Positions 52,995 through 62,143 of a DNA stretch of 64,000 bases are shown here, in pieces. The notes beneath the pieces are model-generated. The model was given only the letters and a program-made list of their open reading frames with translations. It did not search any database and was not told the DNA's origin. A program made the translations under genes and the position numbers. The first letter of the stretch is position 1, and the number at the start of each line of letters is the position of its first letter. The DNA is taken from NCBI RefSeq assembly GCF_037039395.1, contig NZ_CP146242.1, positions 868,001 to 932,000 on the forward strand, read 5' to 3'. Source of the DNA: Agrobacterium vitis (GTDB lineage Bacteria; Pseudomonadota; Alphaproteobacteria; Rhizobiales; Rhizobiaceae).

Positions 52995-53825
52995 GTGAGC
53001 AGCACAAGCCAAATGCCAGATCTTCAAGCCGATCTCGACCTCATTGCCGAGGCAGCGCGGCAGGCTGGCGAGGTGGCGCTTGCCTATTTCGGGGCCGACC
53101 CGGATGTCTGGTGGAAAAACGAGGGCCAATCACCGGTCAGCGCGGCGGATTATGCTGCCAACAGCCTGCTGGAAAAGCTCCTGCGCGGCGCACGCCCTTC
53201 TTATGGCTGGCTTTCGGAGGAAAATGACGACGATGAAAGCCGGCTAAGCCGCGACATCGTCTTCGTCATCGACCCGATCGATGGCACCCGCGCCTTCCTG
53301 GCCGGTGAAAAGACCTGGTGTGTGTCCGTCGCGGTCGTGCATCGTGGCCGCCCGGTGGCGGCCGCCCTGGTCGCCCCTGCGCTTGGCGAAACCTTTCTGG
53401 CGACCGCCGATGGGCAAGCAAGTTTGAACGGCAAAACGATCGCCGTTGCCAACCGCCTGCCCCATCAAAGCCTGCGGGTGGCGACGCCTGCCGAATTGCT
53501 CAAGGCCTTCAGGGACGGTGTGCGCGAGCGGCTGGAACGGGTCGCCCATATTCCTTCGCTCGCCTATCGGCTGGCGCTGGTGGCAGATGGGCGGATCGAT
53601 GCGACGCTGGTGATGAAAAACTCCCATGACTGGGACCTGGCCGCTGCCGACCTCATTCTTGAACGGGCCGGCGGGGCGCTGACCGATATCCACGGCAAGC
53701 CGCTGCTCTACAACCGGCCGCAGGTGCGCCATGGCCATCTTCTGGCCGGATCGAACGCCGTCCTGCCGGAACTGCTGGCCGCCTTTTCGGCAGGACCGGA
53801 GACTGCATCGGACAAGGGCCGATAA
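52995..53825 (+). CDS. Inositol monophosphatase-family (CysQ-like) phosphatase
   Basis: A 276-residue Mg/Li-sensitive phosphatase fold. The metal-binding motifs are YGWLSEENDDD, VFVIDPIDGTRAFLAGEKTW and NSHDWDLAAADLILERAGG. The family hydrolyses inositol phosphates or 3'-phosphoadenosine 5'-phosphate; which one cannot be decided. A GTG at 52995 is the likely start (an ATG follows six codons later). It is 24 bases after pmbA, suggesting an operon. Confidence 0.9.
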   Translation: MSSTSQMPDLQADLDLIAEAARQAGEVALAYFGADPDVWWKNEGQSPVSAADYAANSLLEKLLRGARPSYGWLSEENDDDESRLSRDIVFVIDPIDGTRAFLAGEKTWCVSVAVVHRGRPVAAALVAPALGETFLATADGQASLNGKTIAVANRLPHQSLRVATPAELLKAFRDGVRERLERVAHIPSLAYRLALVADGRIDATLVMKNSHDWDLAAADLILERAGGALTDIHGKPLLYNRPQVRHGHLLAGSNAVLPELLAAFSAGPETASDKGR

Positions 53826-53938
53826 GATGTAGAATGAACAACCCCATGCTGGGCATGGCAGGCGGGCGGCGGCGGTTGACCTTGCTGTAAAAATCAAGCA
53901 GATGACATCTGCGGGAGAATGATGATGGGAAAGATGAG

Positions 53939-54175
53939 ATGACCGAGAAAAACGACAGGAAACAGCTTCTGCATCTGGTGTTCGGCGGAGAGCTGAGCAA
54001 TCTGGCCGAGGTTCAATTCCGTAACCTTGAGGAATTGGACATCGTCGGGATCTTCCCTGATTATGCAACCGCACTTTCCGCATGGAAAAGCAAAGCGCAG
54101 CAGACAGTCGACAATGCCCATATGCGGTATTTCATTGTGCATATGCATCGCCTGCTGACCCCTGGCGAACAATAA
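53939..54175 (+). CDS. DUF4170 family protein
   Basis: A 78-residue protein: HLVFGGELSNLAEVQFRNLEEL, VGIFPDYATALSAWKSKAQQTVDNAHMRYFIVHMHRLL. This is DUF4170, a small conserved alphaproteobacterial family often found, as here, directly upstream of waaA. Function unknown. The link to lipid A synthesis is only positional. Confidence 0.85.
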   Translation: MTEKNDRKQLLHLVFGGELSNLAEVQFRNLEELDIVGIFPDYATALSAWKSKAQQTVDNAHMRYFIVHMHRLLTPGEQ

Positions 54176-54343
54176 TACCAAGGCTCGAAGCGTCATCTTC
54201 CATGGCGCTTCGGATGAAGCGTAGACTTGACTGACATTTGGTGCCGCCCGCGGACCATGACGGTTTGCGGATAAAAACACGCCTGATTGACGGATCGCGG
54301 CCTCGCAGCCATGACCCTCTGGCGTATTTAGGGTTGGAGAAGG

Positions 54344-55663
54344 ATGAGCGCATTGGCACGCATCGCACTGACCGCCTATCGCTGGGCAGGGATCGTCGCC
54401 TTTCCGTGTGCAGGATTGTTCCTGTCCATTCGCGCCGCCAAGGGCAAGGAAGATCGCTCCCGGCGGCTGGAACGGGTCGGCTATGCCGCCGCCAACCGGC
54501 CGCGCGGGCCGCTGGTCTGGGTTCATGCCGCCAGCGTCGGCGAGATGATGGCAGTGACGGCCCTGATGCGGGAACTGCGTCGCTGCGAGATCAATGTTCT
54601 CCTGACCACAGGCACGACGACCTCTGCCCAGATTGCCGGTGACCGTCTTCAGGACGGCGTCATCCACCAATATGTGCCAATCGATGCCCTGCCCGCCGTG
54701 CGCCGGTTTCTCGATTATTGGCAGCCGGACATGATGATCGGCGTGGAATCGGAGATCTGGCCGACCATGCTTCAAGACCTGCATGACCGGCAGATCCCGC
54801 AGATCCTGGTCAATGCCCGAATTTCCGACCGCTCCTTTGCCCGCTGGCAGCGCCATCCCAATGTGGCGTCCTCGCTATTTTCCAAGCTTGCCATGGTGGT
54901 GGCGCAATCGGAAGTCGATGCCGAACGGTTCCGCGATCTCGGCGCCTGGCCGGTCAGCGTCTCCGGCAATATCAAGGTAGACACGGACGCCCCACCCTGC
55001 GACAGCGATCTTTTGTCGAGCTATGAGCGACAGATTGGCCATCGCAAGACCTGGGCGGCAATTTCCACCGCCGAGGGCGAGGAAAAGATCGCCGCCATGG
55101 TCCACCGCGCCCTGAAAGCTCATATGGGCCAGCTCAGCATCGTTGTTCCGCGCCATCCGGAACGGGCCGATGCCATCGAGGCAATGATGATCGAGCAGGG
55201 GCTGACGGTTGCCCGCCGCAGCCGCAACGATCCGATCACGCCGCAGACCGATGTGTTTCTGGGCGATACAATTGGCGAAATGGGCCTTTATCTGCGGCTG
55301 ACGGATATCGCCTTCGTCGGTCGCTCCATGATGAAGGAAGGCGGCGGCGGCAATCCGATGGAGCCTGCCGTGCTGGGCTGCGCGGTGCTGAGCGGCCCGC
55401 ATGTGGAGAATTTCCGCGAAAGCTACCAGCGTCTGGTGCGCCATGGCGCCGCCCGCGTGGTGCGCGATGCCGAAACCCTGGCGAAGGCCGTGCATTTCCT
55501 GATGAACAACCACCTGGCACGCCATAAAATGTCCGATTCCGGCATGGAAGCCGTGCAGGACATGCGCGGCGCGCTGACGGCGACCATCAAGGCGATGGAA
55601 CCCTACATCAATCCCTTGACCGTCAAGGCGCGCCTCGAACCGAAGACGGCAGCGGGCGAATGA
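54344..55663 (+). CDS. waaA: 3-deoxy-D-manno-octulosonic acid transferase
   Basis: A 439-residue GT-B glycosyltransferase that adds Kdo to lipid IVA at the inner membrane. It has an N-terminal membrane anchor (YRWAGIVAFPCAGLFLSIRA), the donor-binding N-half (LVWVHAASVGEMMAVTALM, VLLTTGTTTSAQIAGDRL, VESEIWPTMLQDL) and the C-half (IVVPRHPERADAIEAM, DVFLGDTIGEMGLYLRLTDIAF, KEGGGGNPMEPAVLGCAVLSG). GGAG precedes the ATG. It overlaps the HAD gene by 4 bases (ATGA). Confidence 0.96.
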   Translation: MSALARIALTAYRWAGIVAFPCAGLFLSIRAAKGKEDRSRRLERVGYAAANRPRGPLVWVHAASVGEMMAVTALMRELRRCEINVLLTTGTTTSAQIAGDRLQDGVIHQYVPIDALPAVRRFLDYWQPDMMIGVESEIWPTMLQDLHDRQIPQILVNARISDRSFARWQRHPNVASSLFSKLAMVVAQSEVDAERFRDLGAWPVSVSGNIKVDTDAPPCDSDLLSSYERQIGHRKTWAAISTAEGEEKIAAMVHRALKAHMGQLSIVVPRHPERADAIEAMMIEQGLTVARRSRNDPITPQTDVFLGDTIGEMGLYLRLTDIAFVGRSMMKEGGGGNPMEPAVLGCAVLSGPHVENFRESYQRLVRHGAARVVRDAETLAKAVHFLMNNHLARHKMSDSGMEAVQDMRGALTATIKAMEPYINPLTVKARLEPKTAAGE

Positions 55664-56400
55664 CAGGAAGCGGCATTGTGACCGATGATCTTGCCCGATC
55701 GGCCCCTGAAATTCGCGGCATCCTGTTCGACAAGGACGGCACGCTGCTGGATTACGACGCCAGCTGGGCGCCGGTGAACCAGCAACTGGCGCTGATGGCC
55801 GCCGATGGCGACCAGACGCTGGCCGATCAATTGCTCGGCGCCTGCGGCATGGACCCCGAAAGCGGCTATGTGGTTCCCGACAGTCTGTTGGCAGCGGGCA
55901 ATGCCCGCGAGATCGCCGAGGGACTGGCCAAGGCGGGCTCACCCTTCGATGCCGATTATCTCACCGAAGCGCTGGATGCGATTTTCGCCAATGCCGCCGA
56001 GCTGTCCGTGCCGGTGACCGATCTTGGCGCGCTGTTTGCCAAGCTCAAGGCACGCGGCCTGAAGATCGGCATCGCTTCCTCTGACAATGAGCGCTCGATC
56101 CGCGCCATCGTCCAGCGGTTCGGGCTTGAGCCGCATGTGGATTTTATTGCGGGTTACGATAGCGGGTTCGGCTGCAAGCCGGAGCCAGGCATGGTGCATG
56201 GCTTTTGCCAGGCAACAGGCCTTGCTCCCGCCCATGTGGCAGTGGTCGGCGACAATAATCACGACCTGTTGATGGGCCGCAATGCCGGAGCCGGGCTTTC
56301 CATCGCCGTGCTGACCGGCACCGGATCACGCCTGACGCTGGAAGCGGGTAGCGATTTCTGCCTGAACGACATTACCGAACTTGAACAGGTCCTGGGTTGA
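55660..56400 (+). CDS. HAD-family phosphatase
   Basis: A 246-residue haloacid dehalogenase-type hydrolase: IRGILFDKDGTLLDYDASW (motif I), KIGIASSDNERS (motif II), CKPEPGMVHGFCQ (motif III) and VAVVGDNNHDLLMGRNAGAGL (motif IV). It resembles phosphoglycolate phosphatase-like enzymes. Translational coupling to waaA by the ATGA overlap and the position before lpxK suggest a role in or near lipid A/Kdo metabolism, but this is inference. Confidence 0.88.
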   Translation: MTGSGIVTDDLARSAPEIRGILFDKDGTLLDYDASWAPVNQQLALMAADGDQTLADQLLGACGMDPESGYVVPDSLLAAGNAREIAEGLAKAGSPFDADYLTEALDAIFANAAELSVPVTDLGALFAKLKARGLKIGIASSDNERSIRAIVQRFGLEPHVDFIAGYDSGFGCKPEPGMVHGFCQATGLAPAHVAVVGDNNHDLLMGRNAGAGLSIAVLTGTGSRLTLEAGSDFCLNDITELEQVLG

Positions 56401-56410
56401 GGGGCAGCCG

Positions 56411-57481
56411 ATGAAGCTGCTTGCACCCTCTTTTTGGTGGCAAAAGACCGACTGGTGGAAAAAAGCCGGCTTTCCTGCCCTGGCGCTTTGGCCACTGTCT
56501 TTCCTCTATGGCCGAATTGCCGCCCGGCGCATGCGCGGGTCGTCAGCCTATGGTCCCGCGGTACCGGTGATCTGTATCGGCAATGTCACGCTTGGCGGCG
56601 CTGGCAAGACGCCAACGGCCCTGGCTCTGGCCAAGGCCGCCCTTGCCATGGGCCTGAAGCCCGGCTTTCTCAGCCGTGGCTATGGTGGATCGGTCCGCCG
56701 CCCGACTTTGGTCGATCCGGGCCACCACACCGCCAATGATGTCGGCGACGAACCGCTGCTCCTGGCCTCGGTGGCGCCGACAGTGGTTGCAGCGCGCCGC
56801 CGCGAAGGGGCCAGGGAACTGGAGCGCCAAGGCATCGACCTGATCATCATGGATGACGGATTTCAAAGCGCACAGATCCGCATTGACTGCGCCGTGGTGG
56901 TGACCGACAGTTACAAAGGCGACGGCAACGGTTTCGTCTTTCCCGCCGGGCCATTGCGGGCGCCGCTGGCAATCCAGTTTCAAAAGCTGGACATGCTGCT
57001 GGTGGTCGGCAAGGGCGATGCCGCCATTCCGCTGGTGCGGCGGGCCGCACGCATGGGCAAGCCGGTATTGACCGCGCAGCTTCAACCCCTGCCCGGCCCA
57101 AACCTCAGGGGTCAGCGCCTGCTGGCCTATGCAGGCATTGCCGATCCGGAAAAATTCTACCGCACCCTGCGTGAAATGGGTGGAGACATCGTCGTGGCCA
57201 GAGGGTTTGGCGATCACCAGCCCTTGTCCGCTGCGGCAATTGCCGAGCTGATCGAAGAGGCTGAGGCCAACGATCTTCTGCTAGTGACGACCGCCAAGGA
57301 TCAGGCCCGGCTACGGGGTTCAAGTCGGGGGCGTGCAAGTCTGCGTAGCGCGCGACAAGACCGGGCAGAGGAACTGCTGGCCAAATCCAGCGTGATTGAG
57401 ATCGAGATGATCTTTGATGACCCGGCTGTGCCAGCACGGGTGATCGACCAGGCGCGGGATCGGTTTCGCAGGTCTCGGTAG
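56411..57481 (+). CDS. lpxK: Tetraacyldisaccharide 4'-kinase
   Basis: A 356-residue membrane-associated kinase that phosphorylates lipid A at the 4' position. The Walker A-like segment is ICIGNVTLGGAGKTPTALAL, followed by LSRGYGGSVRRPTLVDPG, VGDEPLLLASVAPTVVAA and LIIMDDGFQSAQIRIDCAVVV. A hydrophobic N-terminal segment anchors it. The ATG at 56411 has GAGGGG upstream. It closes the waaA-HAD-lpxK unit. Confidence 0.95.
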   Translation: MKLLAPSFWWQKTDWWKKAGFPALALWPLSFLYGRIAARRMRGSSAYGPAVPVICIGNVTLGGAGKTPTALALAKAALAMGLKPGFLSRGYGGSVRRPTLVDPGHHTANDVGDEPLLLASVAPTVVAARRREGARELERQGIDLIIMDDGFQSAQIRIDCAVVVTDSYKGDGNGFVFPAGPLRAPLAIQFQKLDMLLVVGKGDAAIPLVRRAARMGKPVLTAQLQPLPGPNLRGQRLLAYAGIADPEKFYRTLREMGGDIVVARGFGDHQPLSAAAIAELIEEAEANDLLLVTTAKDQARLRGSSRGRASLRSARQDRAEELLAKSSVIEIEMIFDDPAVPARVIDQARDRFRRSR

Positions 57482-57517
57482 CGCAAGCCGCATTGCCCGC
57501 GCACCGGGTCGGGCCGC

Positions 57518-57748
57518 TTACCGCTTCTGGTTTGGCAGGTTGCCGGTGCGCTTTTCCGCTTCGAGCGAGGCCGCCGCATCGACATAGGCTTCCTGGCGGT
57601 CGACGCTCCAGTATTTCAGCTCATCGATGGTGATCGGCCGGCCGGTGATGGCGCAGACCACGTAGGAGCCGGGAAAGGTAATCTGGAAATCCGCATCCAG
57701 ATATTTCACCGTGGCCTCGCGATTTCCACGGCTTTCGAAGCGATTCAT
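57518..57748 (-). CDS. DUF2093 family protein
   Basis: A 76-residue protein with KYLDADFQITFPGSYVVCAITGRPITIDELKYWSVDRQEAYVDAA, the DUF2093 pattern, a small alphaproteobacterial family found near lpxK and mutL in several rhizobia. Function unknown. AGGA precedes the ATG at 57748. It converges on lpxK. Confidence 0.9.
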   Translation of the reverse strand: MNRFESRGNREATVKYLDADFQITFPGSYVVCAITGRPITIDELKYWSVDRQEAYVDAAASLEAEKRTGNLPNQKR

Positions 57749-57864
57749 GGAGTGGTCCTAACTCTCTTCTTGTTCTTGTCGTTTTGTACTGCTTGCCGTT
57801 GCGTGCCAAACCGGCAGTAGCATGCCGCCTATAAATGCACACAAACTGCCCTTGCAATCAACCT

Positions 57865-59718
57865 TCAACTGCGACCGAACAGCCGCTCGATATCCGACAG
57901 TTTCAGCTCAATATAAGTTGGACGCCCGTGATTGCATTGGCCGGAACCGGGCGTTTCCTCCATTTTTCGCAGCAGCGCATTCATTTCCTCGACCCGCAGC
58001 AGCCGACCGGAGCGCACCGACCCGTGGCAGGCCATGGTGGCGGCCACATGCTCCAGCCGGGCAAACAGGCTGCCCGCCGTTTCCCATTCGGCAATTTCAT
58101 CGGCCAATTGCCGGACAAGTCCCGGCACATCCACTTCGCCCAGCATGGCAGGCGTTTCGCGCACCGCAATCGCTCCCGGCCCGAACCGCTCGATAGCAAG
58201 GCCCAGCCGGTCGAGGTTTTCGGCATGATCCATCAGCCGGTCGCAGTCTTCTTCCGGCAGGCCGATGATTTCGGGAATGAGCAGGCCCTGGCTGGGCAAT
58301 CTGCGACCCGATAGCGCCTTGCGCATATCCTCAAACACCAGACGCTCATGGGCGGCATGCTGATCGACGATCACCAGGCCGTCCTGCGTCTGGGCGACGA
58401 TATAATTGGCGTGAACCTGCGCCCGCGCCGCGCCAAGGCGAAACGAGCCACTTTCCATCGCCATCGCCACCGGCTCGGAGATCTGCGAGGGCGAGACATG
58501 CCCATCCGCCCGAGCCGCCGGCAGCGCCAGACCGTCAAACCGGTTCTGACCACCATCAAGCGGCCTATGGGGGGATGTATCGACGCTCCATGAAGAAGGC
58601 TGCGGCGGGCGTGCATGATAGGTTGGCGTATAGGTGTTACCCGCAGCCCCATTCGTACCCTCGGAAAAACCACCGTCCGAGCCAGGGCGAAAGGCCCGCA
58701 GCATGGCCCCGGCCCCTGCCGTCGATGACCGGTCGCCTTCGCGCGCCAAGGCCTGACGGATCGCCCCGACGATCAGGCCACGCACCAGGCCGGGATCACG
58801 AAACCGCACATCCGACTTGGCCGGATGGACATTGACATCCACCAGAGCCGAATCGACCGTCAGCGCCAGCACTGCCACCGGATAGCGGCCATGCGGCACG
58901 GTTTCGGCATAGGCGCCGCGAATGGCCGACAGGATCAGCTTGTCCTGCACCGGACGGCCATTGACGAAGGCATATTGATGGGCGGAATTGCCACGGTTGA
59001 AAGTCGGCACACCAGCAAAGCCGCCCAGATGCACGTCCTCTCGCTCAGCGTCGAGCGCAATGGCATTATCCCGGAAATCGGGGCCGAGAACCTGGGCAAT
59101 TCGGGCGAGATGATCGTCGCCGGTCGATGGCAATTCCAGGGTCGAGCGGTCGGAGCCGGACAGGACAAAACGGATCTTCGGAAAGGCGATGGCCATGCGC
59201 TTGACCATTTCGGTAATCGCAGCGGCCTCAGCCCTTTCGGTTTTCAGAAATTTCAGCCGGGCTGGCGTGGCGAAAAACAGGTCACGCACCTCAACAACCG
59301 TGCCGGGATTGCCGGGTGCGGGGCGCACCTCTCCAACCTTGCCGCCTTCCACCGCGATCTGAAAAGCACTGGCGCTGTCTGCTCTGCGGCTGGCAATGGT
59401 CAGGCGCGCTACCGAGCCGATGGAGGGCAGCGCCTCGCCGCGAAAGCCGAGGCTCTTGATGTCCATCAACGAATCATTGAGCTTGGAGGTGCAATGACGG
59501 CGAACCGCCAGCGCCAGATCCTGCCCATCCATACCGCACCCATTGTCGGTGATGCGCAACAGGGCCTTGCCGCCACCCGCCGTGGCGATCTCAATGCGGC
59601 TTGCCCCGGCATCGATGGCGTTTTCGATCAATTCCTTGGCGGCACTGGCGGGGCGCTCGATCACTTCACCAGCGGCGATCTGGTTGATCAAGGTTTCCGA
59701 AAGCTGTTTGATGCTCAT
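57865..59718 (-). CDS. mutL: DNA mismatch repair protein MutL
   Basis: A 617-residue GHKL ATPase: [36 protein letters not shown] and [18 protein letters not shown] make up the ATP-binding site. The C-terminal half carries [14 protein letters not shown], which fits the DQHA(X)2E(X)4E endonuclease motif, and [11 protein letters not shown]. It is thus predicted to nick DNA itself, as expected where MutH is absent. The middle linker contains a Pro/His-rich stretch. ATG at 59718. Confidence 0.96.
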   Translation of the reverse strand: MSIKQLSETLINQIAAGEVIERPASAAKELIENAIDAGASRIEIATAGGGKALLRITDNGCGMDGQDLALAVRRHCTSKLNDSLMDIKSLGFRGEALPSIGSVARLTIASRRADSASAFQIAVEGGKVGEVRPAPGNPGTVVEVRDLFFATPARLKFLKTERAEAAAITEMVKRMAIAFPKIRFVLSGSDRSTLELPSTGDDHLARIAQVLGPDFRDNAIALDAEREDVHLGGFAGVPTFNRGNSAHQYAFVNGRPVQDKLILSAIRGAYAETVPHGRYPVAVLALTVDSALVDVNVHPAKSDVRFRDPGLVRGLIVGAIRQALAREGDRSSTAGAGAMLRAFRPGSDGGFSEGTNGAAGNTYTPTYHARPPQPSSWSVDTSPHRPLDGGQNRFDGLALPAARADGHVSPSQISEPVAMAMESGSFRLGAARAQVHANYIVAQTQDGLVIVDQHAAHERLVFEDMRKALSGRRLPSQGLLIPEIIGLPEEDCDRLMDHAENLDRLGLAIERFGPGAIAVRETPAMLGEVDVPGLVRQLADEIAEWETAGSLFARLEHVAATMACHGSVRSGRLLRVEEMNALLRKMEETPGSGQCNHGRPTYIELKLSDIERLFGRS

Positions 59719-60081
59719 ACGCTTATTGTCGCCAATTGTCGGCCAAGAAGAAAGCCCGGCAAGGGCGCAATTCACCGCGATCTTTCCCTAACTCTCGCCC
59801 CTGTCATTAAGGGGGCATTAATCGAATACCAATAGGCTTAATTCAACTTTAATCGTTTTTGATCGCGGTCGCCGAAGAAAACCCGTTGCTCCGGTTGGCG
59901 TGACCCACTCCTGCACTGTTTGGTATCATCGCGGCACGACGAAAACGCAAAAAAGCTCTATAGGCTGCATGTTTCTACCGGGAGTCGATTCCGATCCGGC
60001 TGGCCATGCAGTAAACATAGGTTGGTAGGATAATGCGGCCGATGCTTATCTTGAACGAGATGCAACGCCTTGGAGGCGAAG
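59719..60081. other. Divergent promoter region mutL / PAS-REC gene
   Basis: The 363 bases contain an A+T-rich stretch near 59815-59855 and TTGCGG-type sequences but no gene. The promoters of both genes should be here; none could be fixed with confidence. Confidence 0.4.
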
Positions 60082-61746
60082 ATGCATAAGCAACCGGGCG
60101 ACAGGCAGGCAACGGACCGGACCTGGGCAAGCGCCCTGGTTCTGGAACATAGCCTTCTCGATGCCGTCTGCGATGCGCAGGGCAGCGCGCTTCTGGTTGT
60201 CGATAGCGACGATATTATCGTCTATGCAAGCCCGCAATTGTTGAACTTCTTCGAAATTCCGGAATTCTATCTGCAAGCGGGCACCAGGCTCCGGGACTGC
60301 CTGGGCGCGATTTACGATCACTGCATCCGCGCCATCCTGTCCCCCAACCCACCGTCAAGAGAAGAATGGCTGGCCGAGCGGGTTGCCTCTCACTGGCGCG
60401 AACGTTTCGAAACACTCGATAGAACCGTCAAGAAGCGCACAGTGCGCCAGCTCAATCGGCGGCTTGCCAATGGCTTTGGCATTTGTTCAATTTCCGATAT
60501 TACCGAACAGAAAAAGCGCGAAGAACAATGGCGCACCGATCTGGAACGGGTCGAAGTAACGGAAAATATTCTCGACAGCCTGCCGCAACCGGTCATGGTC
60601 TGGGATCGCCAGCATATCATTGTTGGCATCAATAAGGCGTTCGCCGCCATGATGGGGGTAAGTGAAGACGCCATTCTGGGTCGCCCTGCCGCAGACCTGC
60701 TTGAAAGCCGCTTCCTCGCCAGTTTGCAACAGGCTGAGCAGCAGCTCGGTGTTCGCGAGCGTTTCATCCGGATTGCCGATCCCGCTTCGTCGCAAGCCTC
60801 ACCCGCAGCTTATATCAACCGGATCGGCAAGATCGACCGCAGCTTTTGCGTAGTGACCTTTGCAAGCGTCGACGGCGCCGCCCATCTGCTCCGCCCAACG
60901 ATCCGGGCAGAAAGCAGAAATGCATCAAGCCTCGCAGCCCACATCAACTCACCCCTATCTCCGCCGCAAAAGCAGCCGCAACCGGCAACCGAGCCTCAAC
61001 GAGAAGACAGCCTGCGGCAACGTGTGTTGATTGCCAGCAGCGATCCGATTTTCCTCGCAAATGCCGTGGGCGCATTGCCGCAAGAGGCAAGCGATCGCTG
61101 CATCGTTCATAGCCTTTACGAATTGCGCGCCGTCATTGAGCTCGCCAGATCGATGGCCATGTCCATTGACCTGATCATTACCGACAGAGCCATGTCCGTC
61201 AGCCGGGAGCAGCTTGCACTCGATGATACAACGCGAACCCTCGTCGCTGACCGCAACAGCGTCGCAGCGCGCCTGACCCAGCATCTACAGCCACGGGCTG
61301 CGGCGTCTGCGCAGACGGCGCATCACCCGGCAGGCATCGTCCGCGCGCCAAAGAAGACAGTAGAAATCCTTGTTGTCGAAGACAATGAGGTCAACCAGAT
61401 CGTGTTTTCGCAAATCCTCGAAGGACTTGGACGCAGCTACAAGCTGGCGGTCAACGGTGCGGATGCCTTAGCGATCTGGCAGGCTGAACGTCCCGCCATC
61501 GTGCTGATGGATATTTCGCTACCGGATATCAATGGCATGGATCTCTGCCGCCTGATGCGGCAAAGGCAACGGGCCGGAGATCCCCGCACGGCCATTATCG
61601 GTGTACTGGTGCCAGCCTTCGACCACGACCGGGGACGGTGCCTGGACGCGGGCATGGACGATGTCATCGTCAAGCCGCTCAGCCCCGACATGATCGAACA
61701 GCTTCTGGATCGTCATCTCGAGACAAGCCATCACGCAACGGCATGA
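60082..61746 (+). CDS. PAS and receiver-domain protein without kinase domain
   Basis: A 554-residue cytoplasmic protein. PAS-like domain 1 (DAQGSALLVVDSDDIIVYAS) and PAS 2 (ILDSLPQPVMVWDRQHIIVGINKAF) are followed by a receiver-like part (QRVLIASSDPIFLANAVGAL; LIITDRAMS) and a C-terminal receiver (ILVVEDNEVNQIVFSQILEGL; VLMDISLPDINGM; AGMDDVIVKPLS). The phospho-Asp is present in the last domain, but the Thr/Ser switch position in the segment IIGVLVPAF is hydrophobic. No HisKA or HATPase domain is seen. The ATG at 60082 follows GGAGGCGAAG. Confidence 0.85.
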   Translation: MHKQPGDRQATDRTWASALVLEHSLLDAVCDAQGSALLVVDSDDIIVYASPQLLNFFEIPEFYLQAGTRLRDCLGAIYDHCIRAILSPNPPSREEWLAERVASHWRERFETLDRTVKKRTVRQLNRRLANGFGICSISDITEQKKREEQWRTDLERVEVTENILDSLPQPVMVWDRQHIIVGINKAFAAMMGVSEDAILGRPAADLLESRFLASLQQAEQQLGVRERFIRIADPASSQASPAAYINRIGKIDRSFCVVTFASVDGAAHLLRPTIRAESRNASSLAAHINSPLSPPQKQPQPATEPQREDSLRQRVLIASSDPIFLANAVGALPQEASDRCIVHSLYELRAVIELARSMAMSIDLIITDRAMSVSREQLALDDTTRTLVADRNSVAARLTQHLQPRAAASAQTAHHPAGIVRAPKKTVEILVVEDNEVNQIVFSQILEGLGRSYKLAVNGADALAIWQAERPAIVLMDISLPDINGMDLCRLMRQRQRAGDPRTAIIGVLVPAFDHDRGRCLDAGMDDVIVKPLSPDMIEQLLDRHLETSHHATA

Positions 61747-61868
61747 TGGCTTGATCTGGCGTGTGGCTCTGAAACTGACAAATCTCCTCGTCCAAAATCG
61801 AGGTCGCCGGAGAGAAACAGCCAATATCCACTGTTCGGCCCCAGTTCATACCACGCCGGACACCATGG

Positions 61869-61960
61869 ACAGCGCCTTGCATTTTATAAAATGCAAAAAT
61901 AATACTGGAACGCCCCATATTCGCTGCATAATTGCGTAAACTTCAACCCGGTTTCCCGAA
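61869..61960 (-). repeat. Composite palindromic repeat, copy i (degenerate)
   Basis: ACAGCGCCTTGCATTTTATAAAATGCAA carries a perfect box C of a third sequence type, then a decayed linker and box A (CTGCATAATTGCGTAAAC). It occupies part of the 397-base gap 61747-62143, in which no gene is seen. Confidence 0.65.
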
Positions 61961-62143
61961 AAGACAAACGGCATCAAGGATCACGCCGGTTTTTCCGCTT
62001 CAATGTGAACCTGACGGCCCGCCAGGGGTATGCAGTAAATCACGGGTAAAAATCCACAGTGCCGGCTGGCCAAACGATAGAATTTTATTAATTTTTAATG
62101 CGCATGGTAGTCCTGTGAAGTGTGACTTTTTTTGGGATAATGA

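Noticed and set aside
8483..61960. Dispersed repeats considered as CRISPR
   Set aside because: Copies are kilobases apart, palindromic and in both orientations, with no regular spacers or cas genes.
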